A stretch of 64,000 nt of DNA. Origin: Prauserella shujinwangii. GTDB taxonomy: Bacteria > Actinomycetota > Actinomycetes > Mycobacteriales > Pseudonocardiaceae. Below are positions 8,705 to 16,740 of this stretch, in pieces. Under the pieces are notes generated by a model that was not told the origin of the DNA, ran no database searches, and saw nothing but the letters and a program-made list of their open reading frames with translations. Each line of letters begins with the position of its first letter. The stretch's first letter is position 1. The DNA lies in the NCBI RefSeq assembly GCF_003001955.1, contig NZ_PVNH01000011.1, forward strand, positions 1-64,000, given 5' to 3'. The translations under genes were made by a program, and so were the position numbers.

Positions 8705-9562
8705 TCAGCCACGGTCGAGTGACGCCAGTGGACCTCGTTCGCGGGCCTGGTCGAACGATGCGCCACGGACAGTACCTACTACACGAATCGTGCCCGACTG
8801 CCGGTATGCGACGAGGTTCCGGCCGGCGCGTTTGGCCGCGTAGAGCAGGGAGTCCGCCTCGAGCAGCAGGTCCTGGGGGTCGCACGGGCTCTCCGGCCGA
8901 GGGGCGACCCCGATGCTGACGGTGACCGAAAGGCCCGCCCCGAACTCCGTCCACGCGTGTTCGGCGATCCGCGCACGGGCACGCTCCGCGATCGCCACCG
9001 CCGTGCCGAGCCCGGCGTCGGGCAGCACGAGCACGAACTCCTCGCCGCCGTAGCGCGCGCAGAAGGCGTCGGGCGGCAGGTTCTCCCGCAGCAGCGCGAC
9101 GACGCGGCGCAGTACCTGGTCACCCGCGTGGTGCCCGTAGGTGTCGTTGACCCGCTTGAACAGGTCGAGGTCGACGAGGGCGATGGTGGGCGTGCGCAGT
9201 TCGAGCAGGCGGCGGTCCAGGTAGCGGCGGTTGAACGTGGCGGTGAGCGCGTCGGTGAGGCTGTCGATTCGCGCCTGGGCGCTCTCCCGGCGCAGCTGCT
9301 CGACCTCGCGACGGTACTGCTCGGGGACCTGCGGTCCCGGATCCGCGCTTGCCGTGGCGATCTGGAACGCCGAGCGCAGGTGTTCGTAGGCCCGCTGCCA
9401 CTCGCCCTGCGCGGCGAACATGCTCGCGATGGACTCGTGCACGGCGAGCAGGTCCGCGCAGTCCCGGGTGTTCGAGCCGTTCCGCACCCCGTTCCCTACC
9501 ACCGCACTCGCCTCCGTCGCACCGACCGACCCGTGGTTGTCGTCTAGAGAGAGGGCGCACAT
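8705..9562 (-). CDS. GGDEF-domain diguanylate cyclase (soluble)
   Basis: The C-terminal 160 residues form a GGDEF domain with the active motif ARYGGEEFVLVLPDA (GGEEF at about residues 170-174) and the metal-binding DLDLFKRVNDTYGHHAGDQ upstream. It should make cyclic di-GMP from GTP. The N-terminal 100 residues are helical (a TPR-like stretch around EWQRAYEHLRSAFQIA) with no membrane segment. The inhibitory RxxD I-site is absent: the position reads LPPD. The ATG at 9562 has only a poor ribosome-binding site (GAGG too close), so the true start may be slightly internal. It stands alone, downstream of the unrelated HxlR gene. Confidence 0.88.
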   Translation of the reverse strand: MCALSLDDNHGSVGATEASAVVGNGVRNGSNTRDCADLLAVHESIASMFAAQGEWQRAYEHLRSAFQIATASADPGPQVPEQYRREVEQLRRESAQARIDSLTDALTATFNRRYLDRRLLELRTPTIALVDLDLFKRVNDTYGHHAGDQVLRRVVALLRENLPPDAFCARYGGEEFVLVLPDAGLGTAVAIAERARARIAEHAWTEFGAGLSVTVSIGVAPRPESPCDPQDLLLEADSLLYAAKRAGRNLVAYRQSGTIRVVGTVRGASFDQARERGPLASLDRG

Positions 9563-9740
9563 GACCTCGGGGGACGCCGCGGCGGCGGATATCGCTCAAC
9601 GGGACGACGGCGGAAAAGTCAGGTGACACACTTGCCCGACAGGCCGTGCACACAGTGGGCCCGAGCGGTCCGCAATCCCACCCGTTCGAGGGCTCAAGGT
9701 CCACGTTCGCCAGGCCTTGGTGACGCCCGTCAGCGGCCCG

Positions 9741-10382
9741 TCAGATCCGGAACACCTCGGCGAAGCGGTCGAACAGCCCGGCGTCGCCGGTGACGCGGAC
9801 CTTCCCGGTGGCCACGGCCTCCGCCGGGGTGAGTTCACCGGCGAGCACAGCCCTGATGGCCGGCCCCGCCTCGAGGGAGAGGTCGGCGGCCGGCAGCGGG
9901 CCCGGCTCCGCCCGGAGCGTGCCGTGGTCGACCAGCGCGTGCAGGACGGCGTCGCCGACGCGCAGTTCGTACCCGGCGCGCAGATCGGCCGCCGCATCGG
10001 GGCGGAAGGTCGCGCGCAGTGCCATCACCAGCGACTCGGGCGTGACGATGTCGTCCGGGCCGGGTTCGCCGAGCGTCCGGGCGCCCCACCTGCCGAGGGC
10101 CAGCACGATGTCCCGCAGGTCGGCACCGTACTCGGTGAGCTCGTAGACCACGGAGCTGTCCGGCCGGGGCAGCACCTTGCGGTGCACCACGCCTGCGCCT
10201 TCCAGCTCCTTGAGCCGGTTCGAGAGCACGTTGGTCGGGATGCGCGGCAGCCCGCGCTTGAGGTCGGTGAACCTTCGGGGCCTCACCAGCAGATCGCGCA
10301 CGATCAGCAGCGCCCAGCGCTCCCCGACCAGGTCCGCGGCCCGTGCCAGGCCGCAGAACTGTCCGTACTGTCGCTTGGCCAT
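9741..10382 (-). CDS. HxlR-type winged-helix regulator with C-terminal SCP2-like domain
   Basis: Residues 1-100 are a HxlR winged helix (CGLARAADLVGERWALLIVRDLL, then PTNVLSNRLKELEGAGVV as recognition region). Residues from about 120 resemble an SCP2/sterol-carrier pocket (ELRVGDAVLHALVDHG, AVLAGELTPAEAVATGKVRV), which could bind a hydrophobic ligand. It is divergent from the sigma-factor gene with only 55 bp between starts. A TACAAT box seven bases before ATG 10382 suggests leaderless transcription, and an 11-bp palindrome overlaps that box, so autoregulation is likely. The Cys near the N-terminus (CGL) is the position HxlR relatives can use for redox or electrophile sensing. Confidence 0.88.
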   Translation of the reverse strand: MAKRQYGQFCGLARAADLVGERWALLIVRDLLVRPRRFTDLKRGLPRIPTNVLSNRLKELEGAGVVHRKVLPRPDSSVVYELTEYGADLRDIVLALGRWGARTLGEPGPDDIVTPESLVMALRATFRPDAAADLRAGYELRVGDAVLHALVDHGTLRAEPGPLPAADLSLEAGPAIRAVLAGELTPAEAVATGKVRVTGDAGLFDRFAEVFRI

Positions 10383-10389
10383 GGTAGGG

Positions 10390-10403
10390 ATTGTAGTGTC
10401 TAC
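10390..10403. promoter_or_regulatory. HxlR promoter and overlapping palindrome
   Basis: On the minus strand TACAAT (10395-10390) stands 7 nt before the HxlR ATG. GTAG-TGT-CTAC (10393-10403) is an 11-bp inverted repeat overlapping it and facing the divergent sigma gene. Autorepression is inferred from position. Confidence 0.4.
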
Positions 10404-10437
10404 TTCTGCCTAAAGAGCCTGCTTGTTCAGGAAAACC

Positions 10438-11400
10438 ATGACCGTGAAATCCGTGGCCCCGCGGCTGGAAAGCCACCGGGCCGAGCTCACCGGCTACTGC
10501 TACCGCATGCTCGGCTCCGCGGCCGAATCCGAGGATGCCGTACAGGAGACGCTGCTGCGCGCCTGGCGGGCGTTCGAGCGGTACGACGAGCGGCGGGCGA
10601 GCCTGCGCACCTGGTTGTACTCGATCGCGACCAACGTGTGCCTCGACATGCTCTCGAGCAGCCAGCGCCGCGCGCTGGCGATGGACCTGGGACCGCCGTC
10701 CCGGCCCGGCGGGGCGCTGGGCGTCCCGCTGCCGGAGAGCACGTGGGTCCAGCCCGTCCCGGAGAGCCGGGTGCTGCCCCCGCATGCCGACCCGGCCGAG
10801 GCCGCGGTGCTGCGGGAGTCGATCCGGCTGGCGTTCGTCGCGGCACTGCAGCATCTGCCGCCCCGGCAGCGAGCGGTGCTGATCCTCCGGGACGTCCTGC
10901 GCTGGCGGGCCGCCGAGGTCGCGGGACTGCTCGGCGGCACGGTCGCCGCCGTGAACAGCGCGCTGCAGCGGGCCAGGGCGACCCTGGCGGACATCGACCC
11001 CGCGCAGGCCGAGCCGCTGCGTCCGCTCGACGAGCGGCAACGGAACCTGCTCGCCCGCTATGTCGCGGCGTTCGAGCGGCACGACGTCGACACGCTCACC
11101 GAGCTGCTGCACGAGGACGCGACGATGTCGATGCCCCCGTTCGCCTGGTGGCTGCGGGGTCGCGCCGACATCCGGCACGTCTTCGAGACCGGGGGCGATG
11201 CGTGCGCGGGCGACCGGCTCGTGCCCACCGAGGCCAACGGCGGCCCCGCGTTCGGGCAGTACCGGCCGGGCGCGGACGGCCTGGAACCGTTCGCGCTCGT
11301 GCTGCTGGACGTCGTGGGGGACCGCATCACCGGGACGACCACGTTCCTCGGCTCGGCCGGACTGTTCCCCCGGTTCGACCTGCCCACCCGGCTGCGCTGA
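10438..11400 (+). CDS. ECF sigma factor with C-terminal SnoaL-like domain (SigG/TIGR02960-like)
   Basis: Sigma region 2 is clear (LTGYCYRMLGSAAESEDAVQ, then LRTWLYSIATNVCLDML). Region 4 follows at about residues 130-190 (LPPRQRAVLILRDVL, VAGLLGGTVAAVNSALQRAR). The C-terminal 120 residues (LARYVAAFERHDVDTLTELL, MSMPPFAWWLRGRADI) are a SnoaL/NTF2-like domain, typical of large ECF factors regulated without a classical anti-sigma factor. I use ATG 10438, preceded by AGGA at 5-nt spacing; an upstream in-frame TTG has no ribosome-binding site. It is divergent from the HxlR gene, which may control it. The GyrI-like gene follows 30 bp later in the same direction. Confidence 0.9.
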   Translation: MTVKSVAPRLESHRAELTGYCYRMLGSAAESEDAVQETLLRAWRAFERYDERRASLRTWLYSIATNVCLDMLSSSQRRALAMDLGPPSRPGGALGVPLPESTWVQPVPESRVLPPHADPAEAAVLRESIRLAFVAALQHLPPRQRAVLILRDVLRWRAAEVAGLLGGTVAAVNSALQRARATLADIDPAQAEPLRPLDERQRNLLARYVAAFERHDVDTLTELLHEDATMSMPPFAWWLRGRADIRHVFETGGDACAGDRLVPTEANGGPAFGQYRPGADGLEPFALVLLDVVGDRITGTTTFLGSAGLFPRFDLPTRLR

Positions 11401-11430
11401 GTTTTCCGCCGCCCCGCCGTATCACCCGGT

Positions 11431-11925
11431 ATGGACATCCAACCCACCATCGAGCACCGGGCGCCGCTGCGGTACGTCGGCGTCCGGCACCACGTCAACG
11501 GGCGGGCCTTCGGCGAGCTGAACGCCCGCGTCCCGGAGCTGTTCGCGTTCCTCGCCGGGCAGGGCGCCGCGCCCGCGGGGCCGCCGTTCTACCGGTTCGA
11601 GGTCGTCGGGGACGAAGCGCACGTGGTCCACGCCGGGGTGCCCGTGGCGGCGGACGTGCGGGCCGAACGCGACCTGTTCCTGGGGACCCTGCCGGGGGGC
11701 AGGTACGCGACCGTGCTCCACCGTGGCCATCCCGACGCCCTGTTCGACGTCAACGCCGCACTGCTGGACTGGGCGGGCAGGGAAGGACTGCGGCTCGACC
11801 GCACGGCGGCCGCCGACGGGGAGCACTGGGGCTGCCGGCTGGAGGTGTTCCGCACCGACCCGCAGGTCCAGCCCGACCCGGCACGATGGGAGACGGAGGT
11901 GGCGATCCGGCTCGCCGACGGCTGA
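11431..11925 (+). CDS. GyrI-like small-molecule-binding domain protein
   Basis: The 164-residue protein is a stand-alone GyrI/AraC effector-binding fold. It starts with the typical beta strand DIQPTIEHRAPLRYVGVRHH, contains PPFYRFEVVGDEAHVVHAGVPV, and ends in a strand-rich segment with GGRYATVLHRG. Relatives act as multidrug-binding sensor or hydrolase domains. No DNA-binding part is fused. It follows the sigma factor by 30 bp on the same strand and abuts the convergent dihydrouridine synthase with no intergenic base, so no terminator fits between the two. Confidence 0.82.
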   Translation: MDIQPTIEHRAPLRYVGVRHHVNGRAFGELNARVPELFAFLAGQGAAPAGPPFYRFEVVGDEAHVVHAGVPVAADVRAERDLFLGTLPGGRYATVLHRGHPDALFDVNAALLDWAGREGLRLDRTAAADGEHWGCRLEVFRTDPQVQPDPARWETEVAIRLADG

Positions 11926-13074
11926 TCAGCCGCCGGAGTGCATCATGTCGGCGCCCTCGGGCACGCACGGGTCGTCCGGGTCGTTCAGCCAGCCGTGCGG
12001 CAGCGTGACCTTGCCGGGCGAGCCCTGGCGCCCGCGCGGGCCGAGGGCGTCGGCCGGAAACGGCACGTCCGGGTCGAGCTGGGCGATCAGCTCGTCGAGC
12101 TCGTCGAGCGACGACACCATGGCGAACCGGCGGCGCAGCTCGGAACCCACCGGGAAGCCCATGAAGTACCACGCCATGTGCTTGCGCAGGTCACGCAGGG
12201 CCTTGTCGGCGCCGTCGTGCTCGACGAGTAGCTCGGCGTGCCTGCGCAGCACGCGGGCGACCTCGCCGAGCCGGGGGCCCTCCGGCACCGGCCTGCCCTG
12301 GAAGGCCGCCTCCAGCTCGCCGAACAGCCACGGCCTGCCGAGGCAGCCCCGGCCGACCACGACGCCGTCGCAGCCCGTCTCGGCGACCATGCGCAGCGCG
12401 TCGTCCGCCGTGAAGATGTCGCCGTTGCCGAGCACCGGGATGGTGGTGACGGCCTCCTTGAGGCGGGCGATGTGACTCCAGTCGGCCTGGCCGGAGTAGC
12501 GCTGTGCCGCCGTGCGCGCGTGCAGTGCCACGGCCGCGGCGCCCTCCGCCTCGGCGATGCGGCCCGCGTCGAGGTACGTGTGGTGGTCGTCGTCGATGCC
12601 GACCCGGAACTTCACCGTGAACGGCACACCCGCCGCCGCGGCCGCCTCCGCCGAGGCGCGCACGATCTCACCGAACAGCTTCCGCTTGTACGGCAGGGCC
12701 GCGCCGCCGCCCTTGCGGGTCACCTTGCTGACCGGGCAGCCGAAGTTGGCGTCGACGTGGTCGGCGAGGCCCTCACCGACCACGATCTTCACCGCTTCGC
12801 GCATGGTCGCCGGGTCGACGCCGTAGAGCTGCATCGAACGCGGGTACTCGCCCTCGTCGAACGCCATCATGTGCATCGTGCCGGGGTGCCGCTCGACCAC
12901 GGCGCGCGCGGTGATCATCTCGCAGACGTAGAGCCCGGCGCCGTACTCGCGGCACAGCCTGCGGAAGGCGATGTTGGTGATGCCGGCCATGGGAGCGAGC
13001 ACCACCGGCGGGTCGACCTCGTAGGGGCCGATCCGGAGTGCGGGCTTCGACAGGGTGGCGGTCACGCCCTCCAT
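11926..13074 (-). CDS. dusB: tRNA-dihydrouridine synthase (DusB type)
   Basis: This flavoenzyme reduces specific uridines in the tRNA D-loop to dihydrouridine. The TIM-barrel start VVLAPMAGITNIAFRRL, the catalytic-Cys motif NFGCPVSKVTRKGGGAAL and the FMN phosphate motif VLGNGDIFTADDALRMVAE with GRGCLGRPWLF are present. The reading frame extends further upstream, but I use ATG 13074 (MEGVTATLSKPALRIG), where family similarity begins. A TAGCCT box lies about 30 nt further up. A C-terminal tail after DELDELIAQLDPDVPFP is usual in actinobacterial members. It converges on the GyrI-like gene. Confidence 0.93.
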   Translation of the reverse strand: MEGVTATLSKPALRIGPYEVDPPVVLAPMAGITNIAFRRLCREYGAGLYVCEMITARAVVERHPGTMHMMAFDEGEYPRSMQLYGVDPATMREAVKIVVGEGLADHVDANFGCPVSKVTRKGGGAALPYKRKLFGEIVRASAEAAAAAGVPFTVKFRVGIDDDHHTYLDAGRIAEAEGAAAVALHARTAAQRYSGQADWSHIARLKEAVTTIPVLGNGDIFTADDALRMVAETGCDGVVVGRGCLGRPWLFGELEAAFQGRPVPEGPRLGEVARVLRRHAELLVEHDGADKALRDLRKHMAWYFMGFPVGSELRRRFAMVSSLDELDELIAQLDPDVPFPADALGPRGRQGSPGKVTLPHGWLNDPDDPCVPEGADMMHSGG

Positions 13075-13191
13075 TGTCACCGCTGGACTTTGTCGTCGGC
13101 CAGGGAGGCTAGATGGGTTATGCCCACTTTCCCACTTGCCCACCGACTGGTAGGCTGGTTGCTACAAGGCCGTGTGTTTGAGGGAGGCGGC

Positions 13192-13485
13192 GTGACCACT
13201 TTCGAAGGCTTTCACCCGGTGGCGGAGGTGACCGCCGACGAGCGCGCCAGGGTCGCGGTCGGCAAGGCAGGTGCACACAAGAACGACCGCTACGCCGTCT
13301 CGACGAACGCCGAGGGGGCCATCCTGCTGACCCCGCTGGCCAGCATTCCCAAGCGTGAGCTGCTCGTCTGGGAGAACGACGAGCTGCGGGCCTCGCTGTT
13401 CCGTGGTCTCGCTGATGCGGCGGAGGGTAACGTGCGCCGCCTGGAATGGGTGACCGCAGACGATGGGGACGACGACGACGCGTGA
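13192..13485 (+). CDS. Putative antitoxin of a two-gene toxin-antitoxin-like module
   Basis: The 97-residue acidic-tailed protein (ends DDGDDDDA) has a predicted beta-rich core RYAVSTNAEGAILLTPLASI and a helical segment NDELRASLFRGLADAAEG. These resemble the C-terminal part of Phd/AbrB-like antitoxins, though I cannot assign a family with certainty. GTG 13192 has GGGAGG upstream, and a -10-like TAGGCT lies at 13151-13156. Its stop overlaps the next gene's start by four bases (GTGA), the standard antitoxin-first coupling. A much longer open frame upstream in the same phase is antisense to dusB and is not used. Confidence 0.6.
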   Translation: MTTFEGFHPVAEVTADERARVAVGKAGAHKNDRYAVSTNAEGAILLTPLASIPKRELLVWENDELRASLFRGLADAAEGNVRRLEWVTADDGDDDDA

Positions 13486-13790
13486 GCGCTCCACCGTTTG
13501 TGCTGCTGTATACCCGCGAGGCCGAGAAAGTCATCGTTGAGCTGCAAGCGAAGCAGCAGTACGCCACAAAGCTGAAGAAGGTTCGTAAGGCGCTGCGCTT
13601 GCTGGAACAGGCGGGTCCTCGACATCCTGGTCTGCGTTCGCATGACTACCAATCGGTTCCCGGGCCCGGTGGGGTCACCCTTTGGGAGTCCTATGTCGAG
13701 AACAGAACTCCCTCGGCATGGCGCATCTGGTGGATCTACGGTCCGGAGGATGGTCAGCTTACGATCGTCACGATCGGCCCCCATCCTTGA
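13482..13790 (+). CDS. Putative RelE/ParE-superfamily toxin
   Basis: The 102-residue protein follows the RelE/ParE layout: an N-terminal strand FVLLYTREAEKVIVEL, a helical pair rich in Lys (KLKKVRKALRLLEQAGPRHP), and C-terminal strands LWESYVENRTPSAWRIWWIY and QLTIVTIGPHP. Basic residues and the terminal IGPHP fit an mRNA-interferase or gyrase-poison fold. The catalytic residues cannot be assigned from sequence alone. It overlaps the upstream antitoxin-like gene by 4 nt. Its codon use is less GC3-biased than its neighbours, which suggests horizontal acquisition. The GTG at 13482 is chosen for the coupling. Confidence 0.65.
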   Translation: MSAPPFVLLYTREAEKVIVELQAKQQYATKLKKVRKALRLLEQAGPRHPGLRSHDYQSVPGPGGVTLWESYVENRTPSAWRIWWIYGPEDGQLTIVTIGPHP

Positions 13791-13848
13791 GGCTCGGTAT
13801 CGCGCTCCGCTGAGCTACTGAGAGTTGCCGCCGGGCTGGTCATCCCTC

Positions 13849-13887
13849 GCGAGTGCGGAACGCGTTCTCACCACGTTCCTCACTCGC
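13849..13887. terminator. Hairpin, family copy 3 (toxin gene/YqeB-like gene)
   Basis: GCGAGTG (13849-13855) and CACTCGC (13881-13887) flank an inner AACGCGTT...CCACGTT segment that matches the family pattern. It lies between the convergent toxin-like and YqeB-like genes and contains the latter's stop codon. Its arms are the shortest and most diverged of the five copies. Confidence 0.6.
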
Positions 13888-14575
13888 CAGCTGGGAGGCG
13901 GCGGTACTCCTGGGCCCCGTCCCGGTCGCGGACGACGATCCCGTTGGCCTGCAACTCGTCGGCCAGGTCGGCCGCGGCTCCGTGCCGCTTGTCGGCCAGC
14001 GCCCTCGCCCGGGAGCGCAGCAACCCGTTCGCCTTCTCGTCCAGCTCCGGTTCGCCGTCCCGCCAGCGGCGGAACTCCCGCTCGTGGGGGTCACCAGTGC
14101 CCGCCCACGGGTAGCCGAGGCGTTCGAACGCCGCGCGGACCTCGTCCCACGACAGGTCGTCCGCGGCGTGCCGCGCGACCTCCTTCGTGTCCGGGTCGAG
14201 GATGACCAGGTCCTTCGCGTCCCGGAAGACCTCGCCGACGCGCTCCCGGGGGACGTAGCGTTCGGCGCCCTTCTGAGCCAGCTGGACACTGTCCGGCCCG
14301 ACGGTCAGGTCGAGGCTCTCCTTGCGCCATTCGTACGCCAGCCAGGCTCCGGCCACCGCGCCCGCGGCGGTGCAGACCGCGACCGCTCCCGCGGTGGGGA
14401 ACATCGAGACGAGGCGCAGGGGGCCGGGCGCGCCGCCGACGGTGTCGATCAGCCAGTGCGCGAGGGGCTTGACCGCGAAGCCGAGCCCGAAGCCCAGCGC
14501 CGTGACGCCGAGTCCGACCGCCCACAGCACGGCGTCGGGCATGCGCAGGGTGACGGAAGGCGCGGAGGTGCTCAT
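13880..14575 (-). CDS. YqeB-like membrane protein of unknown function
   Basis: The 231-residue protein has two membrane helices (VLWAVGLGVTALGFGLGFAV and AVAVCTAAGAVAGAWLAYEW), then a cytoplasmic PH-like domain (LTVGPDSVQLAQKGAERYVP, EVFRDAKDLVILDPDTKEVA) and a charged helical tail. This order resembles actinobacterial YqeB-type proteins, whose role is not established. The start overlaps the tetR stop by 4 nt (ATGA), so it is translated with tetR, probably in an exporter-tetR-yqeB unit. A link to exporter function is possible but unproven. Confidence 0.65.
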   Translation of the reverse strand: MSTSAPSVTLRMPDAVLWAVGLGVTALGFGLGFAVKPLAHWLIDTVGGAPGPLRLVSMFPTAGAVAVCTAAGAVAGAWLAYEWRKESLDLTVGPDSVQLAQKGAERYVPRERVGEVFRDAKDLVILDPDTKEVARHAADDLSWDEVRAAFERLGYPWAGTGDPHEREFRRWRDGEPELDEKANGLLRSRARALADKRHGAAADLADELQANGIVVRDRDGAQEYRRLPAGE

Positions 14576-15186
14576 CCCTGTTCTCCGGTGGGTGGGTCGG
14601 CAGTGGGTGGTGCGAGGAACCGCGTGACGAGCCGGCGCAGCATCGGCCGCGGGTCCCTGGCCGGGTCCGCGCCGAGGTAGGCCGCGTCGACGAGGTGCAC
14701 GATCCAGGCCGCGGCCTCCCGGGCGTCGAGGCCGGGGTCGACGGCCCCGGCCTCGATGCCGCGTTCGATCAGCGTCGTGAACCCGTCGAGCAGGATGGCG
14801 TCGTTGCCGGTGACCACGCGCAGCAGCTCGGGGTCCCTGTCGATCTGGCGCAGCAGTTCGACGAGGATGCCCGACGCGTTCGGGTCGAGCGCGTCGGCCG
14901 CGAGCTCGTCCACCATCGTGAGCACGGCCGCCACCGGATCGTCGCAGGCGAGCGCCCGGTCGACGAGCTCCCGCAGCACCGGGATGTCGCGTTCGAAGAT
15001 GGACCGGAACACCGCCCGCTTGTCGGTGAAGTAGTAGAAGACGGTGCCCGAGCTGAGCCCGGCGGCCCTGGCGATGTCGGTCGCCGTGGTGTTCTCGAAG
15101 CCGTGCCGCGCGAACAGGTCCGCGGCGGCGACGGTGATGGCCTCCCGTCGCGCCGCGGACCGTTCCAGATCGACCGGCCGGGGCAT
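14572..15186 (-). CDS. TetR-family transcriptional regulator
   Basis: A 204-residue one-component repressor. The N-terminal HTH is canonical (AITVAAADLFARHGFENTTA, then AAGLSSGTVFYYFTDKRAVF), and the rest is a helical ligand-binding domain. The ATG is preceded by TAGCCT at 6-nt spacing, so the mRNA is probably leaderless. A 22-bp palindrome covers the region just upstream and includes the stop codon of the exporter gene. Autoregulation is therefore likely. It lies 33 bp downstream of the DHA2 exporter on the same strand and probably senses an exporter substrate. Confidence 0.9.
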   Translation of the reverse strand: MPRPVDLERSAARREAITVAAADLFARHGFENTTATDIARAAGLSSGTVFYYFTDKRAVFRSIFERDIPVLRELVDRALACDDPVAAVLTMVDELAADALDPNASGILVELLRQIDRDPELLRVVTGNDAILLDGFTTLIERGIEAGAVDPGLDAREAAAWIVHLVDAAYLGADPARDPRPMLRRLVTRFLAPPTADPPTGEQG

Positions 15187-15201
15187 GTGCTCAGGCTATC
15201 A

Positions 15202-15223
15202 ATTAACTGACTGGACAGTTAAT
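15202..15223. promoter_or_regulatory. TetR operator palindrome
   Basis: ATTAACTG (15202-15209) and CAGTTAAT (15216-15223) are perfect 8-nt arms around a 6-nt spacer. On the minus strand it precedes the tetR -10 box TAGCCT (15198-15193) and would cover the -35 region. It also contains the exporter stop codon TAA (15221-15219). Confidence 0.6.
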
Positions 15224-16664
15224 GAACTGCCCTGGTGCGTGCCGGGGCCGCCGTGCGGCGTCCGGGTCGCAGCACCAGCGCGGCCAGGACCGCCGCCGAG
15301 ACGACCACCGCGGCCGCCGTCCAGTACGCGAGGTGGAAGCCCCCGGCCAGCGCGTGCGCGGTCTCGGTGCCGCGCTCGGTGAGCGCCCGCGACCGTTCGG
15401 TGGCCAGCACGGCGAGGGTCGAGAGCCCGAGTGCGCCGCCGATCTGCTGGACGGTGTTGAACAGCCCGGACACCAGCCCGGCGTCGGCGGTGGTGGCGCC
15501 CGACATGCCGAGTGCCATCAGGGCGGGCATGGCGACGCCGAATCCGGCACCGAGCAGCAGCAGCGCGGGCAGCAGGTCGAGTGCGTAGGTGGCGTCGACC
15601 GGGACCCGGCCGAGCAGCGCGAGCCCCGCGGCGACGGTGCCGAGCCCGGCGACGAGCACCCGCCGCTGCCCGAACCGGGTGTTCAGCGGAGCCGAGGCGC
15701 TCAGCGACAGCACCGCGATCACCAGTGCCACCGGCACCATCGCGAACCCGGTGTCGCGCGCGCCGAAGCCGAGCACCTGCCGCAGGAAGAGCACGGTGAG
15801 GAACATGAACCCGAACATGGCGGCGACCAGCAGGAACAGGATCACGTTCGCGCCGGTGACGGCGCGGGAGCGGAACACCCGCAGCGGGAGCAGCGGGTTC
15901 GCCGTGCGTGCCTGCCGCAGCACGAAGGCCGCGAGCAGGGCCAGCGCGAGCGCGCCGAAGCCGAGCGTGTGCGCCGAGCCCCAGCCGTGGGCCTCGACCC
16001 GGACGATCGTGTAGACGCCGACCATCAGCGCCGCCGTGACCAGGACGGCCCCCGGCACGTCCGCGCCCCTGCCGAAGCCGAGCCCGGCCTCGGGGGTGAG
16101 CAGCCGCGCCGCCAGGAGCAGCGCCACGATGCCGATCGGCACGTTGACGAAGAAGATCCAGTGCCAGCTGACGGCCTCGGTGATCAGCCCGCCCGCGAGC
16201 GTGCCGAGGGAACCGCCGGACGCCTGGACGAAGCTGAAGGCGCCGATCGCCTTCGCCCGCTCCTTCGGCTCCGGGAACAGTGTGACGATCATGCCGAGGA
16301 TCACCGCGGAGGTGGCCGCGGCGCCGACGCCCTGCACGAACCGGGCGGCGACCAGCACCTCCGGCGTCCAGGCCAGCCCGCACAGGGCGGAGGCGACGGT
16401 GAACACGGTGAGTCCGGTGAGGAACATCCGCTTCCGGCCGAGCAGGTCACCGAGCCGTCCGGAGAGCAGCAGCAGGCCGGCGAAGGCGATGAGGTAGGCG
16501 TTGACGACCCATGCCAGGCCGGTCTGGGTGAAGCCCAGGTCCTGCTGGATCGACGGCAGCGCGACGTTCACCACCGTCTCGTCGAGGATCGCCATCAGCG
16601 TGCCGGCGCAGAGCACGGCGAGCGCGAGCAGGCGGGACCGGTTCGCGGTCGGGGTCCGAGGCAT
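15219..16664 (-). CDS. DHA2-family (14-helix) MFS drug exporter
   Basis: A 481-residue proton-coupled multidrug exporter of the EmrB/QacA type. Helix 1 carries the DHA2 motif LAVLCAGTLMAILDETVVNV. Motif A is GRLGDLLGRKRMF, and motif C-like glycine repeats occur in helix 5. Fourteen hydrophobic segments can be counted. ATG 16664 has AGGAG six bases upstream; the longer open frame lacks a ribosome-binding site. It is divergent from an HxlR regulator 76 bp away and followed by tetR and a YqeB-like gene, so it may have two local regulators. Confidence 0.92.
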   Translation of the reverse strand: MPRTPTANRSRLLALAVLCAGTLMAILDETVVNVALPSIQQDLGFTQTGLAWVVNAYLIAFAGLLLLSGRLGDLLGRKRMFLTGLTVFTVASALCGLAWTPEVLVAARFVQGVGAAATSAVILGMIVTLFPEPKERAKAIGAFSFVQASGGSLGTLAGGLITEAVSWHWIFFVNVPIGIVALLLAARLLTPEAGLGFGRGADVPGAVLVTAALMVGVYTIVRVEAHGWGSAHTLGFGALALALLAAFVLRQARTANPLLPLRVFRSRAVTGANVILFLLVAAMFGFMFLTVLFLRQVLGFGARDTGFAMVPVALVIAVLSLSASAPLNTRFGQRRVLVAGLGTVAAGLALLGRVPVDATYALDLLPALLLLGAGFGVAMPALMALGMSGATTADAGLVSGLFNTVQQIGGALGLSTLAVLATERSRALTERGTETAHALAGGFHLAYWTAAAVVVSAAVLAALVLRPGRRTAAPARTRAVH

Positions 16665-16740
16665 CAGGGCTCCTAAGTGCACGATTTGTAACAGAGCCCA
16701 TGATGTGTGACTATTGGACGGGCCGGAAGGAGGCACTTTG

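Noticed and set aside
12238-13191. Upstream extension of the antitoxin-like frame
   Set aside because: It is antisense to dusB, and a good ribosome-binding site precedes the internal GTG 13192.
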